Shown: positions 32,580 to 41,103, counted from the first letter of the stretch. The stretch: 64,000 nt of DNA from Streptomyces spirodelae (GCF_017676385.1 NZ_JAFFZN010000032.1:33394-97393), one strand, 5' to 3'. The notes: a model not told the origin generated them from the letters alone. Made by a program: numbers and translations.

Positions 32580-33394
32580 GAAACGAATCTCCTCCAGCCA
32601 CAGCGGCCCCCTTGGCCGCGCGCTCCACGTTTGAGGAACGCGCGCAACGCGACAGCGACGTGGGCTTTCCGGCCAGTTCCCGCATTCGGCCCAACCACGA
32701 CCCGGCCCAGATCCGAGACGAGAAGCACGCGCGCCAGCGTTGAGGGGCACTCCCTGCCCGTGCCCACTGGACTGCGCTCGTGGACCCCTAAGGGCACGGT
32801 TGGCCGAAAGAAGCTGCACACCAAGAGGCACCGCTGCAGCCCGGATGCCGCTTGGGGCCTGGTATGGCGCTCCTGGTCGTGCGGCTCACAGCCACGGGCA
32901 GCGGCTGCCATCCAGCGTCCGGCGGGTGGCGGTTCGCCGTGCTGGTGCTGCTCTCGGTCCCTGTGGCGTGAGCCCGCAAGAGGCTCGGGAGGACGGCCAG
33001 CTGCGCGACGGTGCGGCTTCTCCCATCCGGCGCTCCCGGCGAGCAGCCAAGCCAGGCGAGCAGCCCCGGCCCTGTCCCATGTTGACACCACCTCTCGGTG
33101 AGCAGTGACATTCCCGGCTCGGTGCGGCGGGAATGGCGCTTACGGCCGGTGGGGGGACATGGCTACGGCCCATGGGACCGGGCGCTCATGTGGCGGCTGA
33201 GCAACACCGACGGAGGTCTGCACAGAACCCGGCCACGGGCCCTGTAACGAAATTCTTCTCTCAGGTCCGCAGGAGCACCGCTCAAAGAGAAGGCTCTGGC
33301 CTGCGGAAACGCGAGGGAGCGTCAATCTCCGTTCCGAACCAGGGGCGAAGGGCGCTACATTGAGGAGCGGTCGGGACCCGTCTACCCGACTACC
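32580..33394. other. Gene-free stretch
   Basis: No convincing gene on either strand; long frames here lack ribosome binding sites and have random-looking products. A promoter-like TACATT lies at about 33356-33361, followed by the terminator at 33395. Confidence 0.4.
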
Positions 33395-33418
33395 ACCCCG
33401 CTCTCGGCGGGGTTTTTT
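33395..33418 (+). terminator. Rho-independent terminator in the leader
   Basis: ACCCCGC (33395-33401) pairs with GCGGGGT (33407-33413), followed by TTTTTT (33413-33418). It lies about 70 nt upstream of the next start and could act as an attenuator or protect that gene from read-through. Confidence 0.75.
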
Positions 33419-33426
33419 GTTGTCCC

Positions 33427-33461
33427 GATGGCCCCCGACACCGCTGGTGTCGGGGGCCATC
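33427..33461 (+). promoter_or_regulatory. 16-bp hairpin just before the small membrane gene
   Basis: GATGGCCCCCGACACC (33427-33442) is exactly complementary to 33446-33461, loop GCT. It stands 8 nt after the terminator T-run and about 10 nt before the ribosome binding site, so it may control translation or stabilise the transcript. Confidence 0.6.
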
Positions 33462-33486
33462 GGCGTTTACGGAGAAGGAGCTGCCG

Positions 33487-33786
33487 GTGTCGAACCTCGT
33501 GCTGTTGCTGGCCGTGCTGATCACGGCCCTTGCCTGCGTCTGTTGCCTGGCCATCGTGAGCTACAAACGCATCACCGAGCAGGCCCTCAACCGAGCCCTG
33601 CCGGAAGATGTCCCCGAGATGCTGAAAACCAGTGGTCGGACCCTCACGGACCTGCTCACCGCCCTACGGCTGAGGCTGCGCACGGTGCTGCCCGGCACAC
33701 CCAACGAGGGCACCAGCCAGCGCCCCTCAGCTGATGGCACCGCGCGGCAGGATGCCGTACCGGGCGCCGAAGGAGCAGGCCAGTGA
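33487..33786 (+). CDS. Small single-pass membrane protein, 99 aa
   Basis: GTG 33487 follows GGAGAAGGAG with a 6-nt spacer. A hydrophobic helix at residues 4-24 includes two adjacent Cys (ACVCCLAI) and could be a membrane anchor. The rest is polar and helical, with an Arg-rich stretch (LRLRLRTVL). The stop overlaps the next start (GTGA, 33783-33786), so it is translated together with a putative DNA-binding protein. Confidence 0.7.
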   Translation: MSNLVLLLAVLITALACVCCLAIVSYKRITEQALNRALPEDVPEMLKTSGRTLTDLLTALRLRLRTVLPGTPNEGTSQRPSADGTARQDAVPGAEGAGQ

Positions 33787-34871
33787 GACAGAAACGTCGA
33801 GGAGGCTTCTACGGGCCGGACATGGACCCCGTCGGGCGTCACGCCGGCGAGGATGTGCTCGGACGCGAGCTGCGTGCGTTACTCAATCCCCGCGAACGGC
33901 AGCTGCTGCTCGACCGCCTGAACGGCGCGCCCATCGCCCAGCTAGCCCGTCAGCACGGACTGTCCACCAGCATGACGGAGATGTTGCTCTCCCACCTGCT
34001 GGACCGACTGCGACGCTCCAAGCGCGCGCACCAGCTCCACCAAGAACTGCGGGACCGGCATGGACCCAGGCATTCGCCCGAGGTCTGGGCGGCAGCCGAG
34101 AATCTGCCAGTACACCGGTGCGCACGCGCCGGCTGCACCGCGCCGCCGTTCACCCAAGCTGCCCGGGGCCGGACACGCCTGTACTGCTCGGACCGTTGCA
34201 AAGTGGCCGCCCATCGCGAACGCATGCAAGCCGCAAACCGCAAGCCGGGTACCGGTCGGGGATCGGGCAAGGCCCCTCAGCCAACGCAGCGGCCGCCGAG
34301 GTACCGATGGCGTGAGTACGCTGACACGCAGCCGACGTTGCCCCCTCCAGCCACAGGCCCCTGGGCAGAGGCTCTCGAAGAGATCCACCGCCGTCGGAAC
34401 CCACCTCTGCCAGCGCTCAAGGCGCGAACAACGCGCCTTGTCCCGACTGTCCCCGGAGGCAAGACCTTCACATTCGCGATGCTCATAGCTGGATTCGTCA
34501 CCGAAGGCTCCCACCGGTCGGTGTCCGCTACCAGCGCGTTCTGGACAGTGCCCGCCGCCAGGCTGAAGACCCGCTCCCCGTATCGCACCGCCGGGGGAGA
34601 AAGGCCAGTACCGCCAGCGCAGACCCTCACCAGCCCCGTGCAAACGCGCCTGCCCGCGCGACCGCTGCTCCACCACTCTCCTGGGCAAAACTCGCGATGG
34701 ATACCGGTTCCCGCCCGAGCCGAGGTAACGCGACCCTGGGACGAGCTGGCACCCACCCTCCGCTGCGGCCCTGCCCTGGCCACGCGCCATCACGATGTCA
34801 ATCCTGCTCTTGCCCCCAGAGCCCAACGCTCCCCGAAGCGAAAATGGAAGACGAGACCACGGCGGTTGTGA
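33783..34871 (+). CDS. Sigma-region-4-like HTH and zinc-finger protein, 362 aa
   Basis: GTG 33783 overlaps the previous stop. Residues 35-80 (LNPRERQLLLDRLNGAPIAQ, then LARQHGLSTSMTEMLLSHLL) look like the helix-turn-helix of sigma factor region 4. Residues about 112-147 hold CARAGC, then RLYCSDRCKVAAHRERM, a four-Cys zinc motif that also occurs at the start of the regulator at 38102. From about residue 210 to the end the sequence is Arg/Pro/Thr-rich without clear structure, so the true protein may be shorter or frameshifted there. Probably a plasmid transcription regulator. Confidence 0.6.
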   Translation: MRQKRRGGFYGPDMDPVGRHAGEDVLGRELRALLNPRERQLLLDRLNGAPIAQLARQHGLSTSMTEMLLSHLLDRLRRSKRAHQLHQELRDRHGPRHSPEVWAAAENLPVHRCARAGCTAPPFTQAARGRTRLYCSDRCKVAAHRERMQAANRKPGTGRGSGKAPQPTQRPPRYRWREYADTQPTLPPPATGPWAEALEEIHRRRNPPLPALKARTTRLVPTVPGGKTFTFAMLIAGFVTEGSHRSVSATSAFWTVPAARLKTRSPYRTAGGERPVPPAQTLTSPVQTRLPARPLLHHSPGQNSRWIPVPARAEVTRPWDELAPTLRCGPALATRHHDVNPALAPRAQRSPKRKWKTRPRRL

Positions 34872-34964
34872 AGGAGGGCGAACACACGCCCGACTCCACC
34901 CTGCTCGACCACCCGCCAACCGCACCCGAAGAACCGGCGACTGAACCAGTCAGACGGGGCCGAG

Positions 34965-34994
34965 GGGCCGTGCCGACTATGTCCGGCACGGCCC
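34965..34994 (+). terminator. Hairpin after the zinc-finger gene
   Basis: GGGCCGTGCCG (34965-34975) is complementary to CGGCACGGCCC (34984-34994) with an 8-nt loop; no T-run. It lies 94 nt after the stop at 34871 and before the oppositely oriented gene at 35045. Confidence 0.5.
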
Positions 34995-35044
34995 TCACGT
35001 GACCTACAGCCCAGCAACCACACCGCCGCCTCGGGCCTACGGCG

Positions 35045-35293
35045 TCAGGACACGGCTTTGAGGGCCTGCCGTCGCTCTTCGTCGTCCTTGCGGTGACGCT
35101 TCTCGGCGAGCTGGTCCTGGTAGGCGGCAACTGCCTGTCGGTACCGCGCGTCTCTGCGTTCCCCACCGTCGAGGTGAATCGCCAGTGTGTACGGCGAGCA
35201 GTGCCTCAGGACGAGCTGCTGGACTTCGGAGGGGCTGTGCCTTCTCTGCCCGGTCGCAGACCTTGGTCCCGCAGGGTGCGCACGTGCAGTCAC
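35045..35293 (-). CDS. Small charged protein, 82 aa
   Basis: GTG 35293 overlaps the stop of the upstream gene (GTGA, 35293-35290). The product is basic, with SPSEVQQLVLRHCSPYTLAI and a long charged helix (AAYQDQLAEKRHRKDDEERR). No known family. The coupling to a membrane protein gene suggests a cytoplasmic partner. Confidence 0.65.
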   Translation of the reverse strand: MTARAHPAGPRSATGQRRHSPSEVQQLVLRHCSPYTLAIHLDGGERRDARYRQAVAAYQDQLAEKRHRKDDEERRQALKAVS

Positions 35294-35664
35294 GTATCCG
35301 GCTCTTCGTGGTGGGCGCAGGACCGTTCTGGTGGGCGTCGCTCGATGCGCAGCAGGAAACTGACGGTGCCGCAGCCGAGTGCGCCGGCCAGGAGGAGGCC
35401 GGCGTATCCGAGTTGGCGGATGTGCCGGGTGTTGCACTCGACGGTGTGGAGGTAGGGGTCTTCGGGAGCGATGGTCGGCCCACAGGGTGCGTGGGCTCCC
35501 TCCTCCTTGAGCGGAACACACACCATGACGACCACGGTGACCACCGCAGCCAGAGCCAGCCCGGCCAGGAACCGGGACCAGGAATTCACCTGGTCCGGGG
35601 CCTCCCACGCTTCCGACTCACCCCGTGCCTCTGTGCCGCTCTCCGCCTCTTCGGCCACACCCAA
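35290..35664 (-). CDS. Two-pass membrane protein, 124 aa
   Basis: Start ATG 35664. A hydrophilic N-terminus (about 30 residues, rich in Glu) is followed by two hydrophobic helices (SRFLAGLALAAVVTVVVMVC near residues 29-48, and LGYAGLLLAGALGCGTVSFL near 85-104) separated by a loop containing two Cys. Both termini are predicted on the same, cytoplasmic side. Family unknown. Its stop is coupled to the gene at 35293. Confidence 0.75.
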   Translation of the reverse strand: MGVAEEAESGTEARGESEAWEAPDQVNSWSRFLAGLALAAVVTVVVMVCVPLKEEGAHAPCGPTIAPEDPYLHTVECNTRHIRQLGYAGLLLAGALGCGTVSFLLRIERRPPERSCAHHEEPDT

Positions 35665-35863
35665 CCCCTCTTCATCTGCCCCTGCCCTTGCTCCTGGAGA
35701 CTACGTCGGGTCATATAAGGCCCGGCACCCAGCCCGTCGTCCCCTTCCCAGGAGCGCGGCCTTCCGCGCGGGGGAACCTCCTCGGGGGTTCGGGCATCCG
35801 GGCACCCCGGATCGGGTGGTTTGGTCTTCGGGCCACCGTGAGCGGAGCGGTTGCGCCGCTTGA

Positions 35864-36239
35864 ATGCGGCGGGTGAACAACATCTCCCGCGGCCTGCTGG
35901 CCGCCGCGGCGCCCGCTGCCGCACCGGCGGCCCCCGCCTCAGCCGTGATCGACTGCCCGAACGGCTATGTGTGCATCTACCCGGACATCAATTTCGGCGG
36001 CCAGCCGTGGGTGAGGCGCGCTGTCGACGGCAGCGTGAAGGACCTGCCCACCGCGATCCGGGACCGCGGCAGTTCGATCCGCAACAACTCCGGCCGCACC
36101 GCCCGCGTCTACCAGAAGCGCAGCTTCGCCGGACGGTGGGTGTGTGGGCAAGAGCGGCGGCTCCATCCACGACCTGCGCGGCTACAACCTCAACGACCAG
36201 ACCCGCTCCCTGCGCATCAACCGCAACGACTGCGGATGA
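35864..36239 (+). pseudogene. Peptidase inhibitor I36-like gene with frameshift
   Basis: ATG 35864 starts a short Ala-rich signal-like N-terminus, then CPNGYVCIYPDINFGGQPW, the hallmark of family I36 (SMI-like) metalloprotease inhibitors secreted by Streptomyces. The frame breaks in GTGTGTGGG near 36138-36147. The remainder (GKSGGSIHDLRGYNLNDQTR, then SLRINRNDCG) follows in the +1 frame and ends at TGA 36237-36239. With one base corrected, the protein would have a normal length of about 125 residues with its Cys pairs. Either a recent mutation or a sequencing slip. Confidence 0.75.
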
Positions 36240-36372
36240 CCCGGCCACAACCCGCACCCGCATCTCCGGAAGCCGGTGCGGGCTTCCCGGCGACCCGGAG
36301 CTGTCCGCTCCATCGGGTGGTTTGGCACAACACAGAAGCCTCGCAGCCTCGTGCTGCGCCAACAATGCCGTC

Positions 36373-37044
36373 GTGATCAACATGGTTCGCGGTCTGACGG
36401 CCGCCGCACTGGCCTTTCCCCTCCTCACCGCCGCTGCTCCTGCGGTGGCCGAACCGGCATCGGGCCGGCAGGCTGTCGACCTTCCGGTGGTGCAGGCCAT
36501 CGAGGCCCTGCCTGTGGAGAAGGAGAGCCGCGCCGGCTACAAGCGCAGCAAGTTCAGGCACTGGGTCGATACGGACCGGGACGGCTGCAATACGAGGCAG
36601 GAAGTCCTCATTGAGGAGGCCACCGAGGAGCCGAGGGTCGGGCCGGGCTGCTCGCTCACGGACGGCGAGTGGTTCAGCTACTACGACGCCAAGACCACCG
36701 ACAACCCGCGCGGGCTGGACATCGACCACATGGTGCCCCTCGCCGAGGCCTGGGACTCTGGAGCCTCCGCCTGGGACGCGAAGAAGCGGGAACGCTACGC
36801 CAACGATCTCGACTCGCCCCGGTCGCTCGTGGCGGTGACTGCGAGGGAGAACCGGCAGAAGGCCGACAAGGACCCCGCCGGCTGGTGGGTGCCCGCGGCG
36901 TCCGCGTCGTGTCAGTACCTCTCGGACTGGGTGGCGACGAAGACCCGGTGGCAGCTGGCCCTCGACCAGGCGGAGAAGAACGCCCTCGGCAAGCGTGCCG
37001 CCGCATGCCCGAACACGCGGGTCAAGACCGACATCGCCCGCTAG
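36373..37044 (+). CDS. Secreted HNH-family nuclease (DUF1524-like), 223 aa
   Basis: The start is GTG 36373, or ATG 36382 three codons later; no Shine-Dalgarno is visible, so the transcript may be leaderless. A signal peptide (VRGLTAAALAFPLLTAAAPA, cleavage near AEPA) precedes a nuclease domain with DTDRDGCNTRQEVL, then GLDIDHMVPLAEAWDSGAS and NDLDSPRSLVAVTARENRQK. The DIDHMVPL segment carries the catalytic His, and the Asn and His pattern fits the DUF1524/HNH secreted nucleases. It should degrade extracellular DNA. A strong hairpin follows at 37049-37084. Confidence 0.88.
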   Translation: MINMVRGLTAAALAFPLLTAAAPAVAEPASGRQAVDLPVVQAIEALPVEKESRAGYKRSKFRHWVDTDRDGCNTRQEVLIEEATEEPRVGPGCSLTDGEWFSYYDAKTTDNPRGLDIDHMVPLAEAWDSGASAWDAKKRERYANDLDSPRSLVAVTARENRQKADKDPAGWWVPAASASCQYLSDWVATKTRWQLALDQAEKNALGKRAAACPNTRVKTDIAR

Positions 37045-37048
37045 CCGC

Positions 37049-37084
37049 GGCGGAGTGCCGCCCCGCCAGGGGCGGCACTCCGCC
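37049..37084 (+). terminator. 16-bp stem-loop after the HNH nuclease
   Basis: GGCGGAGTGCCGCCCC (37049-37064) is exactly complementary to 37069-37084, loop GCCA, starting 5 nt after the stop codon. Confidence 0.8.
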
Positions 37085-37632
37085 CTCGTCCTCAGCGCAG
37101 GGGGCCGAACCCACGTGTCAGCAGATTCGAACTTATTGGCGCACGCTGCGGACTGGTGGGGCTCGCTCGGTACGTCCAACAGAGGAGATCGCGGTGGACG
37201 GAGAGACGGAGTTCGGGGTTACCAGGCTGCCGGACAGGGACGCGGGGGCGACGTAGCTGCTCCGGTGGATGCGGGTAATGCGCTGGTACCGCTGCGGATG
37301 GTTCGCACCGCCTCGGGCGCGGTCAGGAGCAGGTGCACTGGGGGAGACCAGGGCGGTCGCAGGCGGCGCCGGGGCCCTTGTGGGCGGGTGGTCGGCGTGC
37401 GCCGGCGGTAAGTCAGGCGTTTCCCGCTGCGGGCGTTGTGCAGGCACTATCACGTGCTGCAGCGCGCAGTAATGAAATCGGGGAATTGCCACCCAGAAGA
37501 GGTTTCCCCTAGGGGAAACCTCGAAAACTTGGCCACCACCCAGGGTGTGATTAGTGTTCCGCTGCGTGAGCCCAAGGCTTCCCAACCATCACAGGGCCCA
37601 CGCAGCGACTCGACACGAAGAAAGGCCAACGC
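37085..37632. other. Gene-poor stretch with a perfect palindrome
   Basis: No clear gene. A 20-codon frame at 37194-37256 has an AGGAG-like site but no recognisable product. The notable element is the 24-bp palindrome at 37499-37522. Confidence 0.4.
37499..37522. promoter_or_regulatory. 24-bp perfect palindrome
   Basis: GAGGTTTCCCCT is followed directly by its reverse complement. No loop, T-run absent, placed 111 nt before the frame at 37633 and about 580 nt before the regulator at 38102. It looks like a dimeric operator. Confidence 0.6.
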
Positions 37633-37938
37633 ATGGTCCTCTCCCCTGCATCGCCGGAGGGAAAACCCCCACGTGAGGGGCTTCCTCCTGATAATGACGT
37701 TAACAGGCGTGACGAAAACACCCAACGTCACGGACGGCCGGTTCACATCGTGCTCCTCACGGTAGGCCCCCTCGCTACTCCAGCTCTTTTGTCGGTCGAC
37801 GTGTCCGTCGACATCCAGCCCCCGTCCCTCCGCGAGGCCACCCTCCTGACAGCCCTGACGCTGGGCTGCGTGGTGACCGGGGTGGTCGTCCAGCGTCTGG
37901 CGGGGCGCACTTCCCGCCGCAGCCGTACCAGGCGCTGA
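37633..37938 (+). CDS. Possible small membrane protein, 101 aa
   Basis: ATG 37633 follows GAAGAAAGG. The first 50 residues are unstructured. A hydrophobic helix lies near residues 68-90 (ATLLTALTLGCVVTGVVVQR) followed by a basic tail. An in-frame GTG at 37749 would give a shorter protein starting LLTVGPLATPALL. No family recognised. The composition is coding-like but weak, so existence is uncertain. Confidence 0.4.
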   Translation: MVLSPASPEGKPPREGLPPDNDVNRRDENTQRHGRPVHIVLLTVGPLATPALLSVDVSVDIQPPSLREATLLTALTLGCVVTGVVVQRLAGRTSRRSRTRR

Positions 37939-38101
37939 GCCGCGCTCGGCGGGGCGGCGGGCCACCATTTCCGCCGCCCCGTCACTGGCCCCCGGTTCTC
38001 TGTGGTGACGAAACGGCAAGAAGAAACCGCCCGGCGAGACGCAATTGGTCACCCCATCGCATGACCTCCTGGCACATGCCGGGCCATTGGAAAGGCCCCT
38101 C

Positions 38102-39325
38102 ATGAACTTGCTCACCGACCCACCGCCTTGCGAGTGCCGCATCTGCAAAGCACCACTGGCACAACGCTCCAGGCGCGGCCGCCCCGCCGAATACTGCAGC
38201 CGCGCCTGCCGGCAGGCCGCCTACCGGCGCCGCCGCGAAGAAGCCCAGACCGCCCGAGACGGCTTCCCGCTCTCCCCCCGCACCCAAAGCCCACCCGAGC
38301 CCAGCCCGGAGGACCAGGCGCTCCTCGAACTGGCCAAAACAGCCCGCAGCGCACTCACCCAGCTCATCCGCGAGCTGACCCCGCAGCAGCACACCCACAC
38401 GCACGGGACCGTCGTCCGCGCCCCCGTCACCTCCGCCGCGAAGATCCTCGAACAGGTCGAGACCCTCCTGGCCGGCACCGTGTGGCGGGCACGCCACCAC
38501 GACACCCCCTGGGAGACCATCGCCAACCTGCTGGGTACCAGCCCCGAAACAGCCCGCCGCACCTACCGCGACCAGGCCGTCCGCCGACGCTTCGCCGCCC
38601 TGGGCCACACCATGACCGACAAGCACACCCCACCACCGCCGACCGAGGACTCACCCCCAGACGACCAAGCCGTCTACTCCCCGGCCCGCAGCCAGCTCGC
38701 GCCCATCCTCTCCCGCCTCCAGCGGGACGCCCGCATCCCCCTGCGGCAACTGGGCGAACGAACCCGCGTCTCCGCCTCCTACCTCAGCCGCATCCTCGCC
38801 GGCGAACGCTTCCCCTCCTGGGAACTGACCGAACGCCTCGGCCGCACCCTCGGCGTCGACCTGTGCACCCTGCGCCAAATCTGGGACGCCGAACACCGAC
38901 GCATGACCACCCACAAACTCCGCCGCACCGCCAGCACCAGCCCCAGCTCCGGACACCCCACCCCCCACACCGACCTGACCACCGCCCTCCGCGCCCTGAT
39001 CCAGCGCTGCGGATCCCCCACCCTCACCTCCATCGCCACCGTCATCGGCCACACCCTCACCCCCGCCCAACTCGCCGCCACCCTCGCCGGCACCTTCGTG
39101 CCCGACTGGCCCCGCACCGAACGCCTCGTCCGCGCACTCCAAGGCGACCCCGACAGCTTCCGCCCCCTGTGGCAGCACGCCGCAGCCGATGCCGCCTACT
39201 TACCACCCCCACCCCCCGCCCCCCACCACCCCTGCAGCGCCACGCCCCACAACCGCCTCGAAAGCCTCTTCGCGGCCTTCGGCCCCACCCTCAGCACACC
39301 AGCCCCCGCCTTCGGCCACATGTAA
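38102..39325 (+). CDS. Zinc-finger and XRE-type helix-turn-helix regulator, 407 aa
   Basis: ATG 38102 follows GGAAAGGCCCC. Residues 10-45 hold CECRICKAPLAQ, then PAEYCSRACRQAAYRRRREE, a four-Cys zinc motif like that in the gene at 33783. A second region (about 125-165, KILEQVETLLAGTVWRA, then WETIANLLGTSPETARRTYR) is HTH-like. An XRE domain follows (about 197-260: ARIPLRQLGERTRVSASYLS, then RILAGERFPSWELTERLGRT), and another related repeat (about 285-350). Proteins of this build are common plasmid and chromosomal regulators in Streptomyces. Targets unknown; the palindrome at 37499 is a candidate. Confidence 0.8.
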   Translation: MNLLTDPPPCECRICKAPLAQRSRRGRPAEYCSRACRQAAYRRRREEAQTARDGFPLSPRTQSPPEPSPEDQALLELAKTARSALTQLIRELTPQQHTHTHGTVVRAPVTSAAKILEQVETLLAGTVWRARHHDTPWETIANLLGTSPETARRTYRDQAVRRRFAALGHTMTDKHTPPPPTEDSPPDDQAVYSPARSQLAPILSRLQRDARIPLRQLGERTRVSASYLSRILAGERFPSWELTERLGRTLGVDLCTLRQIWDAEHRRMTTHKLRRTASTSPSSGHPTPHTDLTTALRALIQRCGSPTLTSIATVIGHTLTPAQLAATLAGTFVPDWPRTERLVRALQGDPDSFRPLWQHAAADAAYLPPPPPAPHHPCSATPHNRLESLFAAFGPTLSTPAPAFGHM

Positions 39326-39723
39326 GCAGCAGCGAGCCTGCCCGCAGGCCAGGCCCGGTAACGCCTGTTCCGGGCACGGACACGTCTCCGCGCCCGGAGC
39401 ACGTACCACCGACCTGCATTTGCTCGCTGCGCTTACCACCTGTGCGGCCTGTCATTCCCGCGTGCCCGATCAGCAGCGGCACCGTGTGTCGTACAAGGGA
39501 CGGGTGGGTGAGGCTGACGTGCATGGGCGATCCGCGTCGACGGGCCTGCGACAGCGACCACGGAGATCATCCCGACGCCCACCCCGATCACGCCCACAGC
39601 AAGCTATTCGGCGGCCCCGACTCGCTGCTGGGTGTCATCGGCTGGAGCCTGCATGAGATTGATGACGGTTGGCGCTCTCCAGCGAACAGGTGTGCGAGTA
39701 GCTGACGGTATACCGGTAGGAAA
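39326..39723. other. Gene-free stretch before the AbiE operon
   Basis: No gene seen. The base composition drops in GC towards 39700, marking the left edge of the AbiE module. Confidence 0.45.
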
Positions 39724-39814
39724 GCAGAGAAAATTACACTCCTGGCGCACCTGCGTGCAGAGATAGTTACATTCAGGTGTAACTAAATCTGCGAAGCTGT
39801 GTAATAATCTCTGC
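39724..39814. promoter_or_regulatory. AbiE promoter with three operator-like repeats
   Basis: GCAGAGAAAATTACAC (39724-39739), GCAGAGATAGTTACAT (39757-39772) and, inverted, the complement of GCAGAGATTATTACAC (39799-39814) share GCAGAGAnnnTTACA. The first two are 33 bp apart, three helical turns. The third abuts the ATG of the antitoxin gene. In addition GTTACATTCAGGTGTAAC (39766-39783) is a local inverted repeat. AbiEi antitoxins of known systems repress their own operon by binding inverted repeats in the promoter. Confidence 0.75.
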
Positions 39815-41038
39815 ATGAACCGTGCTGAGCAGCTAGCTACCCTCTCGGGTGCCGCTGCGGATCAGTGGGGCCTGGTCACGGCCGCGCAGGCCAAAGTGCT
39901 GGGCCTCAACGCCGTGCAACTGCTGCGGTTGACCGAGGCTGGCTTGTTGGAGAGCGTCGGGCGTGGCGTCTATTTGCTGGCCGCAAGCGGCATGCCCCAA
40001 CACTTGGATGTAAAGGTGGCCTGGCTGCGTCTGCAACCCACACAGTTCGCTTGGGAGCGCCCGGCCGGCCACTCGGACTCCGGTGTTGTCTCTCACGCTT
40101 CTGCCTGTCAGTTGCACGAACTGGGCGACCTCCCCGCCCCCCAGGTAGAGATCAGCGTGCCGCGCCGCCGAACGACGACCGAGCCCTTCGTGCGCCTGCG
40201 TACCGCACCAGTGGAGACCTCGGAGATCACGGTGATCGACGGACTGCCTGTTACCACCGCCGACCGCACCATCGTCGACCTGCTCCAGGCAAAAGCCGAC
40301 GGCGGGCATATCGGGGGTGTCATCGCCGAAGCCGACCGCCGCGACCTGGTCAGTCTGGACGGCCTGGCTGCCCGCGTGCAGCCCTACGCACGAAAGTATG
40401 GCCTGCCAGCCGATGCCACTGGGCGCGCTCTGATCGACCACCTCGTCGCGCAGGCCGACGAAAGCCTGCGCAGCCAGGAAGTCGACCGGGCAAGCCGGGA
40501 AGGATTCGATGCGGCTGTCCATCTCATGGCCGAGCGGCCAGAGCTTGTCGATCTCCTTCTGCGCAGTTCAGCACGGCGTCACCGAATGATCCACGAGGGA
40601 ATGGGTGCGACCGCCGCGCAGCGCCTCGCAGCTCAGTCCACCAGGCTGCCAGGCACTCTGACCAACTATCCGAACCCTGTGGCTCTCACTGGCCTGCAAA
40701 AGACATTGCGAGATATTCAGCAACTGGTCCAGCCCAACGTCTCGCTAAGACGGGCAGTGCAGAACCTGGCAGGACCCAATCCTGACGTGACAGCGGCTCT
40801 CCGGAAGTTGACGCAGCCTGACCCCGCCCTGATGCGCGCCATTCAGCAAGCCGCCGCTGCGTCCACTGTGAAGGCATTCAAGAACACAACGGGGCTCACT
40901 GCTGCCCTCAAGCAGGCGGGGCTGATCGAGTCTGCCGCTCTCCGAAGCTTCAAGGATGCTGCCGCTGACGCAGATCCCCAAGAGTCGGCTGACGGCAGCA
41001 ACCACGAAACGGGAAAGCCTGCGGATCCGCCCGAATAG
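39815..41038 (+). CDS. abiEi: AbiEi-type antitoxin of a type IV toxin-antitoxin system, 407 aa
   Basis: ATG 39815 directly follows the third operator repeat. The N-terminal winged helix (about residues 10-55: WGLVTAAQAKVLGLNAVQLL, then RLTEAGLLESVGRGVYLL) and the following domain (SHASACQLHELGD, then TTADRTIVDLLQ) are typical of AbiEi transcriptional antitoxins. The C-terminal part beyond about residue 250 is an unusually long helical extension; known AbiEi proteins are often shorter. It neutralises the nucleotidyltransferase encoded next, without direct contact, and represses the operon. Lower GC than the flanks supports horizontal gain. Confidence 0.85.
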   Translation: MNRAEQLATLSGAAADQWGLVTAAQAKVLGLNAVQLLRLTEAGLLESVGRGVYLLAASGMPQHLDVKVAWLRLQPTQFAWERPAGHSDSGVVSHASACQLHELGDLPAPQVEISVPRRRTTTEPFVRLRTAPVETSEITVIDGLPVTTADRTIVDLLQAKADGGHIGGVIAEADRRDLVSLDGLAARVQPYARKYGLPADATGRALIDHLVAQADESLRSQEVDRASREGFDAAVHLMAERPELVDLLLRSSARRHRMIHEGMGATAAQRLAAQSTRLPGTLTNYPNPVALTGLQKTLRDIQQLVQPNVSLRRAVQNLAGPNPDVTAALRKLTQPDPALMRAIQQAAAASTVKAFKNTTGLTAALKQAGLIESAALRSFKDAAADADPQESADGSNHETGKPADPPE

Positions 41039-41103
41039 GCTGTGCGGCGATCAACTGGTGCGTAAAATCTGCTTATTCACACCAGTATGCTAGGGGGGCA
41101 CTC

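Noticed and set aside
34844..35002. A 52-codon frame starting MEDETTAVVKEGEHTPDSTL
   Set aside because: No ribosome binding site, overlaps the end of the 33783 gene and contains a terminator-like hairpin; not enough support.
37120..37150. TTCGAA-containing stretch considered as a tRNA 3' end or att site
   Set aside because: No acceptor, D- or anticodon-stem could be built around it and no integrase gene is present.
37194..37256. A 20-codon peptide frame (DGETEFGVTRLPDRDAGAT) with an AGGAG-like site, considered as a RiPP precursor
   Set aside because: No modifying-enzyme gene nearby and no recognised core motif.
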